Source of the DNA: Hyperoplus lanceolatus | Taxonomy: Eukaryota; Chordata; Actinopteri; Uranoscopiformes; Ammodytidae | Reading direction: 5' to 3' | Length of the DNA: 64,000 nucleotides | Assembly: GCA_026929865.2 (NCBI GenBank) | Contig: CM049397.1 | Location: 28,601,198-28,665,197, forward strand | In this document: in pieces, positions 1 to 12,070 of the stretch | How the letters are laid out: every line of letters begins with the position of its first letter | Position numbering within the stretch: the first letter of the stretch is position 1 | Notes under the pieces: generated by a model | Databases searched by the model: none | What the model was told of the DNA's origin: nothing | What the model saw: the letters and a program-made list of their open reading frames with translations, nothing else | Made by a program: the position numbers and the translations under genes

Positions 1-2018
1 TAATTCCCAAAGAGAACCCAGCACAAAGCGAGAGGGCGCTTATCAGTCACGGACTTTAAAGATGTTTATTTACAGATCATCAGGGAGCTTGGGAAGGGGC
101 CTTTAAAGAAAGCCGCCCGCTGGTCCTCAAACCCAGAGATTTGGGTCCCTCGGTGCGGCGTCAGAGGCCACGCTCTCGTTGCCAAGTTCCAATGGTGTCG
201 ACAGCCGCTCGCAGGGGGCTTCAAAGAGTGTAACGTGGCTGCTGCAGATGTGTGACTGCTTACAGGCTCCTAATCTGTTCAGAGGAGGGGAGGATCCAAT
301 CCGGATCTTTTTCATCCCGCCGCGCAGAGACAGGGCTTTTTCCAAGAGGCCTGCTGTAATACAGTGCATTAGTGAGATAAAGGCCTCTCCTCACGGCTGT
401 CTCATGCTGACAGACTCTTGGAAAAAAGCGTCTCGGGGTGGATCTGGGGAGGATCCTTTCCGTCTCTGCCGCTGTATCTCTTCCACAGGTTTCTTTCTTT
501 GCAGCCTCACACCTCCCCTCAAACCCCTTGATCCTAGCCTCCTTTTTTTAGCCACAAATCTCTTTTATCGTTGTCTCCGTTCATAACACTGTGTACACTT
601 CACATAGAAAAAAAAGCCCCAGCCATTTTTCCAATTTTTCTCAGACACACGAATAACTAAACATGGTGAAACCTCACTTTTCCTTCAAACGTGTCCGTAT
701 TTACGTTGGAAGGTTTTGAACAGGTTTTTTTTCACCACAATCATTCCTCCTGTTTATACTGGACATCGAAGAAATCTCCTCTTAATGCAGTTTCAATGTA
801 AGCGATAGGGGACAGAATCCACAGACCTCGTTCCATGCAAATATACATTGCACATGGTATTTCAGGGTCAAAAGAAAAGGGATTCATTCTTGTATAGACA
901 CAGAATAGAAAAAATAAAATGAATAAGACTGCTTGAACTATTTTGCAGGATCAATTTTCTCAGGGGACAAAATCTTGGTTTAGTTTATTTCACTCATTTT
1001 CCAACTTATGGACAATAGACTTAGTCATGACTTAGATAAACATTAAAACAAATAAAATTCAGCTCCCTTTTAATTTTACAGAGCAATGCAGGAAGGTCAC
1101 AGAAACCAAGTAGGCTATATACATGCCTTTCTTTCGTCTACCCAAACATCTAAAACACATTTCATTTAGCACTCTATTTGTTAATCATCTTCTGTTTACA
1201 TACATTTAAAGAAAACAAAATATTGTCTGTATTACACATTTTGAACCATTCCACAAAATTCCTCCATATACTGAAACACATCTTTGTTGTGAATTTGTAC
1301 AGCTCTCTCTTTGTGAGAAAAGTTCCCCTCACAGTTCATACTGACATTTTCTTACTTAAACAACCTCTGGATACAGACTGGTAACATACCAGATCTCTTT
1401 TCCATTGGACAAAATCCTGAGGTTACAAAGTTGAGCTTATCCAATGAGAATCAGTGTTGGGTCTGTTGGGTTTGTATTCATAGAGTGAGGAAGACAGAGT
1501 GATGGATTAGACAGGCAGCAGAAGCAGTCAGGACCCACAGTGGACAGCAGACCAGGGAGGAAGGGAAGTAGTGGTAGATGAAGGGAGGGAGGCCGGGTCC
1601 CAGACGTCACATCTGCCACCACTACTCCCCAGGGGCCTCAGGGGCATGGGAACCTCCATGGACTCCACCTAACCCCCCCTCTCCTCCTCCATGCTGCGGC
1701 CAGTCCCTCCACTGGCCTGGGACCTGCTCTGCCTGGCTCTTCTCCCACTCGTTTCTCTGACTCTGTCACACGACTGTCGTTTATATGCTTTGTCTCGTAA
1801 TCTTTGTCTTTTCCTTCCTTTCTTTCTCTCTGTTTGTCTCTACGTATCTGTACAAGCTCCGCCCTCAATACTGATGATGATGATTCCAACTCAGTGTCAT
1901 CTGTGTAGAGGTGTGTTTTCATGTCTATATGCACATTCTCATACACAGCTTTGATATTTGCATATCTATGAAAATAAGGTGCAGTCAATAACTGGTAGAA
2001 CAGTTTTGATCTGGCTTT
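1..2018. other. Intergenic DNA, no gene seen
   Basis: Mixed-composition non-coding sequence. The short ORFs here (for example 179-586) have no recognisable domain or splice structure. Nothing else supported. Confidence 0.6.
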
Positions 2019-2940
2019 GTAGGGGAGAACGGGGTAAGTAGGCACACTTTTTACTCTAGTGAGAATTGCTCATCACCTAAACATCTTTCAATAGTCATTC
2101 CTACATTAAATCGAAGCTCACGGTGTTGGCTTGAAATGTGTACCCCTCACTTTTTCTATCTTATTGTAATAAAGAAGAAATTAATCGTCAAAGACACCCT
2201 TACACATTGTGACAACCAACCCCATCAAGGGGTCGGTTGTCACACACTATGGGGTTGTTTGTCACAATGTTATCTTAATGGGAATAATCTTAAAAGAAGA
2301 CGAGAGAGCAGAACAAAATTTGAACGTGTAATTGCATTGTCAAGTTGACAAATAGGCCTACATAACTTACTGTAGCCTTGGCAGCTGGTCTAGTTTGGGA
2401 TGCACTGGGTTGTTGTGATTTTGTTGCCCTTTTTTATTTTGCATGCTAGCTGCCTTTTCCTGCTCTATTCTCTCCTTCTCTGGGGTGTCAGTGAGGACAC
2501 AGCTTGACAATTTCTTTCGTTATTGTGTTCCTTTTCTGGCTGCAGCCTTTGGATAACATGTGACAACCAACCCCCCAAAAAATGTGACGACCAACCCCAA
2601 CTTGAATTTCTTGCTAGCATCAAGGCCAACAACCATCTGACAACTAATTAGCTTGCTAACCACAATCTAAACTATGGTTTACCCTTCACACTTTGTATGG
2701 GTAACAAGTGTTTTGTTATAAACCCATTGTGTAAAAGCCTAGAAAAAAAATACTGAGGAGCTAAATATTTTCAATTTGACATGAAAAACACGAACAGTCC
2801 TCTCACCTCAAATTCAGCAGTCCTCTGACCCCAATTGTGGATATTTACATACCAAAATTTCACAGACAGCGCCTTCTGGTTCCGAGATATAACGATTGTG
2901 ACAACCAACCCATGTGACAATTTTCCCCGTTTTCCCCTAC
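2019..2940. mobile_element. Non-autonomous DNA transposon with GTAGGGGA termini
   Basis: The left end GTAGGGGAGAACGGGG (2019-2034) matches the reverse complement of the right end (2925-2940) with one difference. Inside are at least six copies, in both orientations, of a TGTGACAACCAACCC-type motif: 2208-2223, 2231-2244, 2250-2267, 2560-2575, 2583-2598, 2897-2911. No transposase frame. No clear target duplication, so the superfamily is undetermined. Confidence 0.7.
2208..2245. repeat. Hairpin of two opposed TGTGACAACCAACCC motifs
   Basis: Copies 1 and 2 of the element's internal motif face each other across a short ATCA loop, giving a stem of about 16 bp with one mismatch. Confidence 0.7.
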
Positions 2941-4137
2941 TCCAGTGTGCTGGAATTAAAATGAAACAATGAGAAAGAATTTGAAGTATCTGACTTCCAG
3001 CTTTAATTTTTCATACATTTTCATGTACTGTCTATGAAGTGTTGATGGACAAAACATTTAATTAGCAACTGTTTTGATCATTGTTCAAATGTATTAAGTA
3101 ATTTGTTATAGGCAAACATACCATACATTCTTAGCTTCTGGTTTAAAAAATTTGAAACATTTGCTTGTTTTCTCTGCACTTTATGACTATACTGTATAAT
3201 GGGAATATAATCCCTTTTAACTTTTACTCACACTGTAAACACATTTAAGGCGTTGCCTTCAGTTCTTTTTATTATATTATTTCTGAACATTTCATATTCT
3301 TAAGGCTTAATGGAGAAAATAATTGTTAGTTGCAGCCCTGAACTCAAGGTCCACTGGCTGAAGCATTTTTCCACTCTCTCTAATAGCAAATAACAACCTG
3401 CCTCAGTGGATCATATTAAAGTGCTGACTTTCAGCTTTAATTTGAGGGTGTTTACATCCACATCTGATGGACTGTTTAAAAATTGTAGTCCTTCACTCTC
3501 AAGGGTGCAGCTCCATCCGCAGTGAGAGATGAGATGCGGTTGAGAGCGCTGGAAAAAGGATGACTATTAAGGAAAACTTGATTTGTGGTGTCCTGGTGGA
3601 CTACAGGTTTAAGAAGTTGACCATGTAATGAATTACAATGTTCCCAGGTCAAGTCTCTCTCTCTTTTCATTCTTTGTCATGTCTCTACTGCACACCGTCT
3701 TATAAATGCCTCAAAATGGACCTGAGTTTTGTCATATAAAGGATATCAAGGCCGTCAATTAACATGTACAGTCACACCCCACACTGTTCACCCAGTATGA
3801 ATTCAACCACCTAAAAACACCCTTCAAGCTTAGAAAAATAAGTTCAAATAACCCCACAGTCAATGAGCTAAGCCAAGACTATTTGTCATGAAATCCTCAG
3901 TGGGAGCTGCTGGTTGATTCTTTGTCAGGTCTAGCTACTCACTCTGTCGCAGAGCAATGACCCATGTTGTGTTACTTCAGAGGGTGAAGGAGTCACACTT
4001 ACAGGTTGGTTTCTTGTTCCAAACCACAGTTGAAAAGCACCTTTGGTAAGCTGCCGTGCTGGAAGGCGAAAGATGACAGTGTAAGAGGGCTGGAAAAGTT
4101 GGTGTTAATGTCCCAATGTAGACTCCATGTAGACTAA
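2941..4137. other. Intergenic DNA, no gene seen
   Basis: AT-rich non-coding sequence between two inverted-repeat elements. No domain-bearing frame or distinctive repeat recognised. Confidence 0.6.
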
Positions 4138-5119
4138 TGGCGCTTTTCCACCGCACATGTAGCTCGACTCGACTCAACTCGACTCGACTCAACTTGGTTT
4201 GGTAGCAGCACGGGTTGTTTTCCACCGCAAATAGTACCTGCTGAACGTGGGCGGGGTCGTCGTAAGGGGCTGAAAGCCTACTCCGGAGCAAAGTAGCAAA
4301 GCAGAAATTACGAGCAGTTGTTGCATTATTAACTGAACCAACCGCCAAAAACACGGATGAAAAATGTTTAAGAAATACCCCCCTTGTATCTGATTGCTAA
4401 AAGAAGTAGAAGAATATTGCTACGGGCCATTAAAAGGGATGGTTGTTGTCCCGATGTGTGACTCTGCCACACAGTCAGCTGTAGGGATGCTTCACGTACA
4501 TCCCTATGCACGTAAACACGGGCATGATAAAGTTGACTGTTTAGTGCTTGTTTCAGGATAGGTGTTTTCAAATGCAAGCCGTGTCTCAGCCTGAATATTT
4601 TATTGAGGTAATCAGTTCAGTCCGAGGCTTGTAAAGTAATCGCTCGCTATCATGTCTGTCCCAGCTGGCTACTATTTAGCCTAGCTGCTAGCTGCCCTAC
4701 ATGTCTCCTCTCGTATGTAAGTAACTTCCCCAACAACCAACACTGGGTGAGCTTAGCGAATATATGGAAAATAAATTCGGATCTGTGATGCAAATCAAAT
4801 GAAAGAGAGCCAGAGAAGGCTGCACGCGGCGTAAATACACTCAAAAGTCCCGGAGAGTTGGGGAGAATAAACAACAGAATGAAGGCGGTAGTCTCTGGCC
4901 ACTGATTGGCCAGACAATAGTCTCTGGCCAATCAGTGGCCGGCCGTCTGCCGACGTCACCTTTTAGCATCGGCTCAGCTCGCTTGGACCCTAGAGCGAGG
5001 CGATACCAAAAAAGCAGCCGCTACGTGGTACCAGGTACCATGAAATTGCGGTGGAAAAGCCAAAAATGCGAGTCGAGTCGAGTTGAGTCGAGCTGATACC
5101 ATGCGGTGGAAAAGCGCCA
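4138..5119. mobile_element. PIF/Harbinger-like MITE with TAA target duplication
   Basis: The ends are inverted copies beginning TGGCGCTTTTCCACCGCA, followed by tandem ACTCG/ACTCA pentamers (CTCGACTCGACTCAACTCG at left, its complement at right) and a second TTTTCCACCGCAA block. The 982-bp element is flanked by TAA at 4135-4137 and 5120-5122, fitting the TWA duplication of PIF/Harbinger. A 48-bp inner palindrome around GGCCACTGATTGGCCAGA sits near 4897-4944. No transposase frame, so non-autonomous. Confidence 0.85.
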
Positions 5120-5122
5120 TAA

Positions 5123-6673
5123 ATTCCCTCCTCTTCGTACAAAACGAAACAAAACATGGAGGAACAATTTAACATCATATATTTAAGTGTCTCACTTTGT
5201 CTATTGGTAAGATAGACATTCCATGTTTGCCTCGGTTTCATTTTGCTATGCATTGGTTTTGTTTTTTATTAAGTTATTTGTAACTGCTACTATAGTAAAT
5301 GATGCCTGTATTGTGCAATTGTCTGTAGACACATGTGAAAGATTGTAGTCGGTAGTCTCACATTTTCCCCAAAGTTCAAATGGCTTCAGTCCAAATCAAA
5401 ATGTAAAACATGATCATAATAAATGCTCTTCGTCTTTTACACACAGCCACAAACAGGCTTTGTGTGAATGTGCTCCAACCCTCCTTCACAGTTAAACAGG
5501 GGATTACGCGGTTAGACAAGATTTATATATATCAGTTGCAAACAAAACAGCTATTTGTGTCACATTGTTGCATCTGCATCCCAGTTATGACAGTCAAGGT
5601 TACCATGCCACATAATCCCCCCATCCCTCTGCGTGTCTGGAGTAATACAGCAGTAAAAAATCACTGCCAGCTGTTAACAATGGCATGCTGTGTGTGTGTA
5701 AAGACCTCTATGAAGGCTGCGTGTGAGAGTGTGCGCACATGCATGTGCCGCAGCTGTCGGCAGCATGTACCTCTTCCAGCAAGTGGCCACAACACAGGAG
5801 ACGGCTGCTCTCAAAGCTCAGAGCAGCGCACCCGCCCCTTAATGCGTTTAAGGCCAACTGCTGCCATTCTTTCAGACCGTGTAAATATTATTATAACAAT
5901 ACACATTCCAGACTTCACACTTCGGACAAAAATATCTCAGAATATAATAGAGGCTGGATTTTCTGTATTTCAACCAGTCTTTTATCTTTCATGAGTGGGT
6001 CCATAATGAAAAAGAAAAACAGAAGGGGTATATTAAAGTTGTGAGAAAGAAAATATCTAGACATGATCAGCTTTCTGTACGGAGGTTAAAACTTTGTATC
6101 AAATAACACACCGACAACCCTGTGTCAAAATCCATGAGTACAAGACTAAGAGCCATGCTAGCGGCATGAGTTTGTATAGCAATGACAGTGCTTAACATTA
6201 GGCACGTGCAATGTTTACCATGTGCATCTCCTTAGTTTAGTCCATTTGTTCAGCAGAGAAACATCATTAGATATGCAGGCATTGTAAGCGGGCATTGGTC
6301 TCATAGGCATTTTGATTGATAGATGAAGTTGATGGTGGCGCTAAATGAAATGTTAATGGTCACCAAATGTATTCACAATTCTTTCTAATGGCTACATGAA
6401 AGTCCGAAACACCTTTGTTTGCCAATCCATTCAATAGTTATTGAAGAATTTCACTAAAATGTGAACCTGGCAATTCACTGGATAATCAAAGTTTTCAGGA
6501 TTCATCATCTTAATGTTTATACAAAATATCAGGTCAATCTTTACAATCAGATAATTATGTCTGGACCAAAGTAAGTGGAACGAACCAATAGAACGACAAT
6601 GATACATGGCACTGTTCTAGCTAAAAAAAACAGACAACCATGCTCCCAGAAATCATTTAAAAAATAGTAATTG

Positions 6674-6676
<3 letters not shown>
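5123..6676. other. Intergenic DNA, no gene seen
   Basis: Non-coding. The 194-codon open frame at 5410-5994 has no recognisable domain, composition bias of a gene or splice partner; I treat it as chance. Confidence 0.55.
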
Positions 6677-6712
<36 letters not shown>

Positions 6713-6734
6713 TTATTTATTTATTTATTTATTT
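6677..6734. repeat. (TA)n then (TTTA)n microsatellite
   Basis: About 32 bp of TA followed by about 25 bp of TTTA. The TTTA part abuts the antisense LINE 3' end and is probably its tail. Confidence 0.9.
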
Positions 6735-7698
6735 TTCTTTCGGACAATTTCACACAATACACAATTATCTCTTTCACGTCATAAATCTTAATTAGTGTTG
6801 TCCGAAGGGTGACGGAAGAAGCCTAAGGCTTATCGAGTCCCGCCCCCACTTTCATCAGATTCAAAATCAGATACACATTTACTGATCACAGAAAAGAAAA
6901 GAAAACAGAAAAAAATAAAAAGTAAAAAATAAAAAAAATAAAAAATATTTAAAAATTAAAAAAATAAAAAGGAAGAAAATACACAAGGATTAAGTATATA
7001 TATATATATTTTTTTTCTTTTTTTGTCTGTTAAGCTGCAGTCCAATACCCAGTCAATTTTCATTCTCCTTATTCATTGACGTTGCACAACTGACATGCTA
7101 TCCAATTTTCTCGATGAATTTTAATTAGTCATTGTTATCCTCTCCTTCCACTGCAGCCATTTTTTCAATGTCTCCTTTGATATGGCCTTTTCAATGTCAT
7201 TATCTGGTAGTCTAAACACAACTGCAAAAGTATTCAAACCCAAACAAGTCATTCTGCTGACCTATCTTTTACAATAATGTTATGATAGTGCCATCCACCT
7301 TTTATCCGCTTCTTAGTGCTCTGCTTTCAGTCTATAATTTTCCATAATTTTAGAGACATACATTTTTTTGAAATTTCGCAAACTGCAACTCCCTGTGATA
7401 TCTTCATCAAGTTCATTCCATAATTTAATACCCTTTACAGAAATCGAAAATTATTTAAGTGTGGTCCGTATGTTTTTCTCTGTGAATCTTCTTTTTCTTC
7501 TTAAATCATGCGAGACTCCTCTTTCTTCAAACATTGCTTGTAAACTGACAGGAAGGCTTTTTTTTTGAAGCCTTGTACATCATTTGTACGGTGTGGTAAC
7601 TTACTGCGTCCCGTAATTTGAGAATTCTACCATCAATAAAGAAGTTATTAGTGTGTGCCCTGTAAGTTGCTTGATATATTATTCGTATTGCCCTTTTT

Positions 7699-7700
<2 letters not shown>
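6735..7700 (-). mobile_element. 5'-truncated LINE fragment (Jockey/L2-like), antisense
   Basis: On the minus strand, 7527-7700 encodes a reverse-transcriptase C-terminal region (QKRAIRIIYQATYRAHTNNF, RILKLRDAVSYHTVQMMYKA), and a related frame with frameshifts continues to about 7340. The 3' UTR (CGGGACTCGATAAGCC near 6825-6845) ends in an AAATA-type tail. Sequence related to the LINE in notch1 intron 3. Dead copy. Confidence 0.8.

Positions 7701-7773
<73 letters not shown>
7701..7773. repeat. (TA)n microsatellite
   Basis: About 73 bp of perfect TA, directly next to the truncated 5' end of the LINE fragment. Confidence 0.97.
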
Positions 7774-7778
<5 letters not shown>

Positions 7779-10700
7779 CTGCTTTGAAAATATTCCAAAG
7801 CCCAAATGAGTTGTCGGGTGAATGAGCTACATTCAACCCCCACTCCCCACCCCCTGCACTGTTAGCTTAGCAACAACAGCTGATATTTCATAAAAGTATA
7901 ATGTTACCTCTTGGACCCACAACAAATTTACATCAAACAGAAACTGCATACTTATCGATGCTCAGGTTTCAGAAAGCAGTTCTGTGTCACATTCAAGGGG
8001 ATAAACAAGCAGTGCTTCACATGCCAAAGTGTGGTTTGTCACAGTCACTCAACACGTGGCAGAGTGTGTTACTGACTTCCTATAAAACTTAAATCACATG
8101 CAAATAAAGCATAGTTGTGCCTAGCTTCTTGGTTTATATCTGCAGACTGCCAAAGTAGGATACATTTTCTTGACTTTCCTGTTTTGTCTGAAAATATTGG
8201 AGCAAGTCAACTTGTCCGAGCCATTTGGCCGATAAGTTGGATAAGTTTAATTAGGGAGCCTGTCCCACAAAGAAAGTTTAGAAATTGTCTGGATAACTGC
8301 TACGTAAAACACCCCAAAATGTCAGTTTTACAGCATGGATTTTGTGTATTTTTGGAACTGAACAAGGCCCATTACCAAATGTAAATTCATCATCTCACTA
8401 TTTTTAACAAGCACTCAAAAAACAATACACTTCTGCACGTTATCCCTTTAAGTATAGGAAAAATTAAGATAAGTCTATCTTAGTTGAAAAAAAAATAATA
8501 ATAATAAATCACAGAAGAGAAGTTTTGCTCCTTTACTACAAATCCTGATCTTAATATCAAAAGTGAACTGATTTATCTAAAATGTTGAGGAGAGAGCAGG
8601 ACACTTGTGTCAGCCTCTCAGTGGATGGACATGTGGCGTCTGGATCCATTTAATGTCTGACATGGCAGCCATTCCTGGTATTCAGCCTGAGACAGACAGA
8701 TGATGTGTTGAGAGAGATATTAAGCCCAGTCTTAGCGCTCCTGACAGATCTGACACATCTGACCTGACATCACTTATCAAGGCTTGGTGTTTGGCAAACT
8801 ATAGTACCATTGTACGTATAGTAGATCTAGGGCTGCAGCCATACCAAACACTCACCTATTTCTGGCAAGTACTTTTGTGTGACAAATTAATCTTAATTAA
8901 TCTTCTACTTGATCTCATTTGTTGATTTTAGTATTCTTGAAATAATTGCTGCATTTATCAAAATAAAAGCAGAAAACTTAACTGACAGCTGAAAAATGAA
9001 AGTGAATCCAAGTCGTCAGAACATATTAGAGAGATTCTTCAGGGTTTGCCACGACATTTACTCAGTACGTTTTCAAAACCAGGCCTATGGCTCTGTGTAC
9101 ATCTTCATATATTATGAAATCCATTTAATTCCCATACTTATGGATAACAAATCTCAACCACTCTTCATAACTTCAATAAAAGCATGCACCTAATGCAGAC
9201 AACTTCAACTGTACAGCAACTCTTTGCCCTCAGTGTTATTCCTTTGCCGTTCCTCGTTTTGCCATGAAATCAACTTTAACTTCCTCCTGACAGGCGGGAA
9301 CTGAATGGCGGGAATACACTATAGGCTTTCCGGAGATTCTTACTCTTATACACAGTTAGTACAAGTTAGAATGACGTCTTATCACCACAGGAACAATGTC
9401 CTCATTCAGGCCCCCGACATATGAAGAACTGGTCCAGCAACAACAAGCAGGCACACACACCAAACGCTGTTTTATTGTACTGACTTATATTAATTCCTTG
9501 GAGGCTTGACTTAACCTTAATGACCTCAACCTCATTAACGTAGTTCCTAGTAGCCCAGTGCTCCAAGTGTAATCCCAAAACCATAAGCCATCATGTCATC
9601 CAAAATGTTTTCATTAAACTGTGGACCTTGCAGTGACCTTACTTTTGGTCCCTGTAAGGCACATAGGTCCCCACTTGTCATATTGTGAACAGTGTTTCGG
9701 AAAAGTTTTGTAATGATTATGTATGATGCTTACACCAACACACACACTGGTCAAGAGGTCTAAAACTCAAACAAATTTGGTCACTATCATAGTAGTGCTG
9801 GGCCCTTCAGTGAAATATCATGATGTTATGGTTCTTTACTTTTTAGCCATATCACTAATGACTTTCTTTCTAGCTCAAAAAGGTTGTCTAAGGATGTGCC
9901 CAACATGCATGACCATGTGTCCTAAGAATTAATATGATATGGTTCTGTATGAATAATAAGGACGCAACACAAATTTGATTGAAACTTGTTTACATGAGAG
10001 AATTAGATTAGATAAGATTGACTGGATGCTTTGACAAATCCAACATAAATCATAGCAGAACGACTAATCCATCCATACATTATAGTATACCCGTTTATTA
10101 CAGTTCTACCCGCAAATGCAAAACAAACCTTCAAGAAATGAGTTTCCTTTCAGCTAACGGCTCGTCTTACTCGTTAAAAAGCCTCCTTACCCACTGTTTC
10201 TCCTCATCTGTCACCGGCCGTCCTCTGGGGGGGATATGTGGCTTTTATTAACGCCCCATAAACAGTCGTTAACCTATCATTTGTCATAAAATGTGTCCGA
10301 CACTTTCCTGAGTTTTCATAGGAGAAATGGCAGCTGAGCAACATTTCCCATGCGGTGCGATCAAACCTGCTATGAATCCATCACAATCACGGGGAGAGGA
10401 ATATTGACTGAATGCCCCTTTAACTATGCAGCCCAGTTAATTGGCACAATGCCGTGGATTGGCTTCATGTTGCTATCGGTGATGACTGTTTCAGGCGATT
10501 GGTGTTGATCTCAGTCACGTGCAACCTCCTGATCTTTGCCCAGGAAGGGCGATGCTAATTGATAAAAAGGGATGAAAAAACACAACAGGGGGCATCAAAG
10601 GCTGGAAGAATCGAAATATTTACTCAAAGAATCAGATAAAAAAGAGATTGCGAGGAAAAATAGAAGCTAGTGCAAAGACCATAGACAACTGTGGTGGTGA

Positions 10701-10788
10701 ATAATAGAAAATACTCTCATATTACTAATTGTAGAAGACTGTATGAAAAATAATTGATGCTCCTAATGTCCTTGTGTAAGACTCTGAC
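7774..10788. other. Intergenic DNA, no gene seen
   Basis: Non-coding. Repeat-free mixed sequence at about 8590-8780 and 10340-10610 (with TTAATTGG, ACAATG and CACGTG words) has the look of possible regulatory sequence, but only alignment can show conservation. Confidence 0.5.
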
Positions 10789-11044
<256 letters not shown>

Positions 11045-11974
11045 CAAAAAGGGATAGGCTTGTGGAAAGAGTGAACCACAGTGCTGCACATTCTCTGTTT
11101 TCGGCCTCCTCAGTAATCCCAGAGGCAGCTGCAAGATTGGCAGCGGTTCAATCCCTAATGAGTGACCATCTCCCTGACCCTGCTCCGTCCCTCTCCTCCT
11201 ACTCCTCAGTCCCAAACCCTCCAGCCTCTCCCCGCATCACTCCAGCCAGCTCCCCGCAATTAGGACCGGAGCCCAAACATAATTGCGATTGAAAGGACTG
11301 TGGACAGTGTGGACAGTGTGGCCCGCGTCGCCGTCGGCTAGACTGTGTCAGAGCCAGACGCCATGTTGTTCTCAACGTTTGTCCATCCGCCCACAGTGAG
11401 AGCCTTTGTTCCCCAAAGGAGAGACCACACAGAGAGGAGAAGGCCGCTCCACACAGATCAAGAGGCCGCCGACAGTACAGAAGTCTGCAAAGTTATTAAA
11501 CATGGGGTCATCGGGGAGCGTGGCTGGCTGTGGTCCGCCGTACAACAAAATAATTGGTACATTCTTAGCGCTGAAATGTAAACGTTCAGGACCCAGAACT
11601 AAACTACTTTGTTAGATGCAATAATTAAGAATGCATGTAGCTCCAGGTAGCTAATGCTAAATTCAACATGCCATATGAAGTTTTTTATGCACCTGTGTTG
11701 AAAAAGGTTGAAATGCTGAGAAAAAACACAGCAGGGAAAGACATGCAGAACAACAAAATCATGCAGGGTAATCTGGCAAAAGAAATTCAACTGGACCTAT
11801 CTATTGCTGAACCTCAATGAGATCAATCCTACAGCAAGGAGTTGTGGTGGCAGTGTCCATTCCTAATCTGTCTCAAAATACCTTAGCGAACTTCATCAGT
11901 GCAGCCCCTTGCTTTATTTGAAATCCGAGCCTCTTTTTTTTCGTCCGGTCGGAACACCTGCTATTCTGTCTTTA
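11045..11974. other. Intergenic DNA, no gene seen
   Basis: A somewhat GC-richer stretch (11100-11560) with several overlapping short open frames, none with a recognisable domain. Confidence 0.5.
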
Positions 11975-12070
11975 AATTTATTTATTAGGATAACCCCTTG
12001 AGATGAAACCATCTCGTTTTCGAGGGGGTCCTCGCAAACAAAAAATAAAATGAAAACATATTTTTAACAT
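11975..12070 (-). mobile_element. Probable retroelement 3' tail with hairpin
   Basis: Contains GGATAACCCCTTGAGATG and CATCTCGTTTTCGAGGGGGT, which fold on each other. On the minus strand the block ends in a TAATAAATAAAT tail, the form of a fish LINE/SINE 3' end. Family not determined. Confidence 0.45.

Noticed and set aside
5410..5994. 194-codon open frame, the longest non-repeat frame upstream
   Set aside because: No recognisable domain, no splice or promoter context, ordinary non-coding composition; likely chance.
7527..7836. Antisense frames rich in YIYI
   Set aside because: The YIYI part is a (TA)n translation; only the flanking LINE-derived residues are meaningful.
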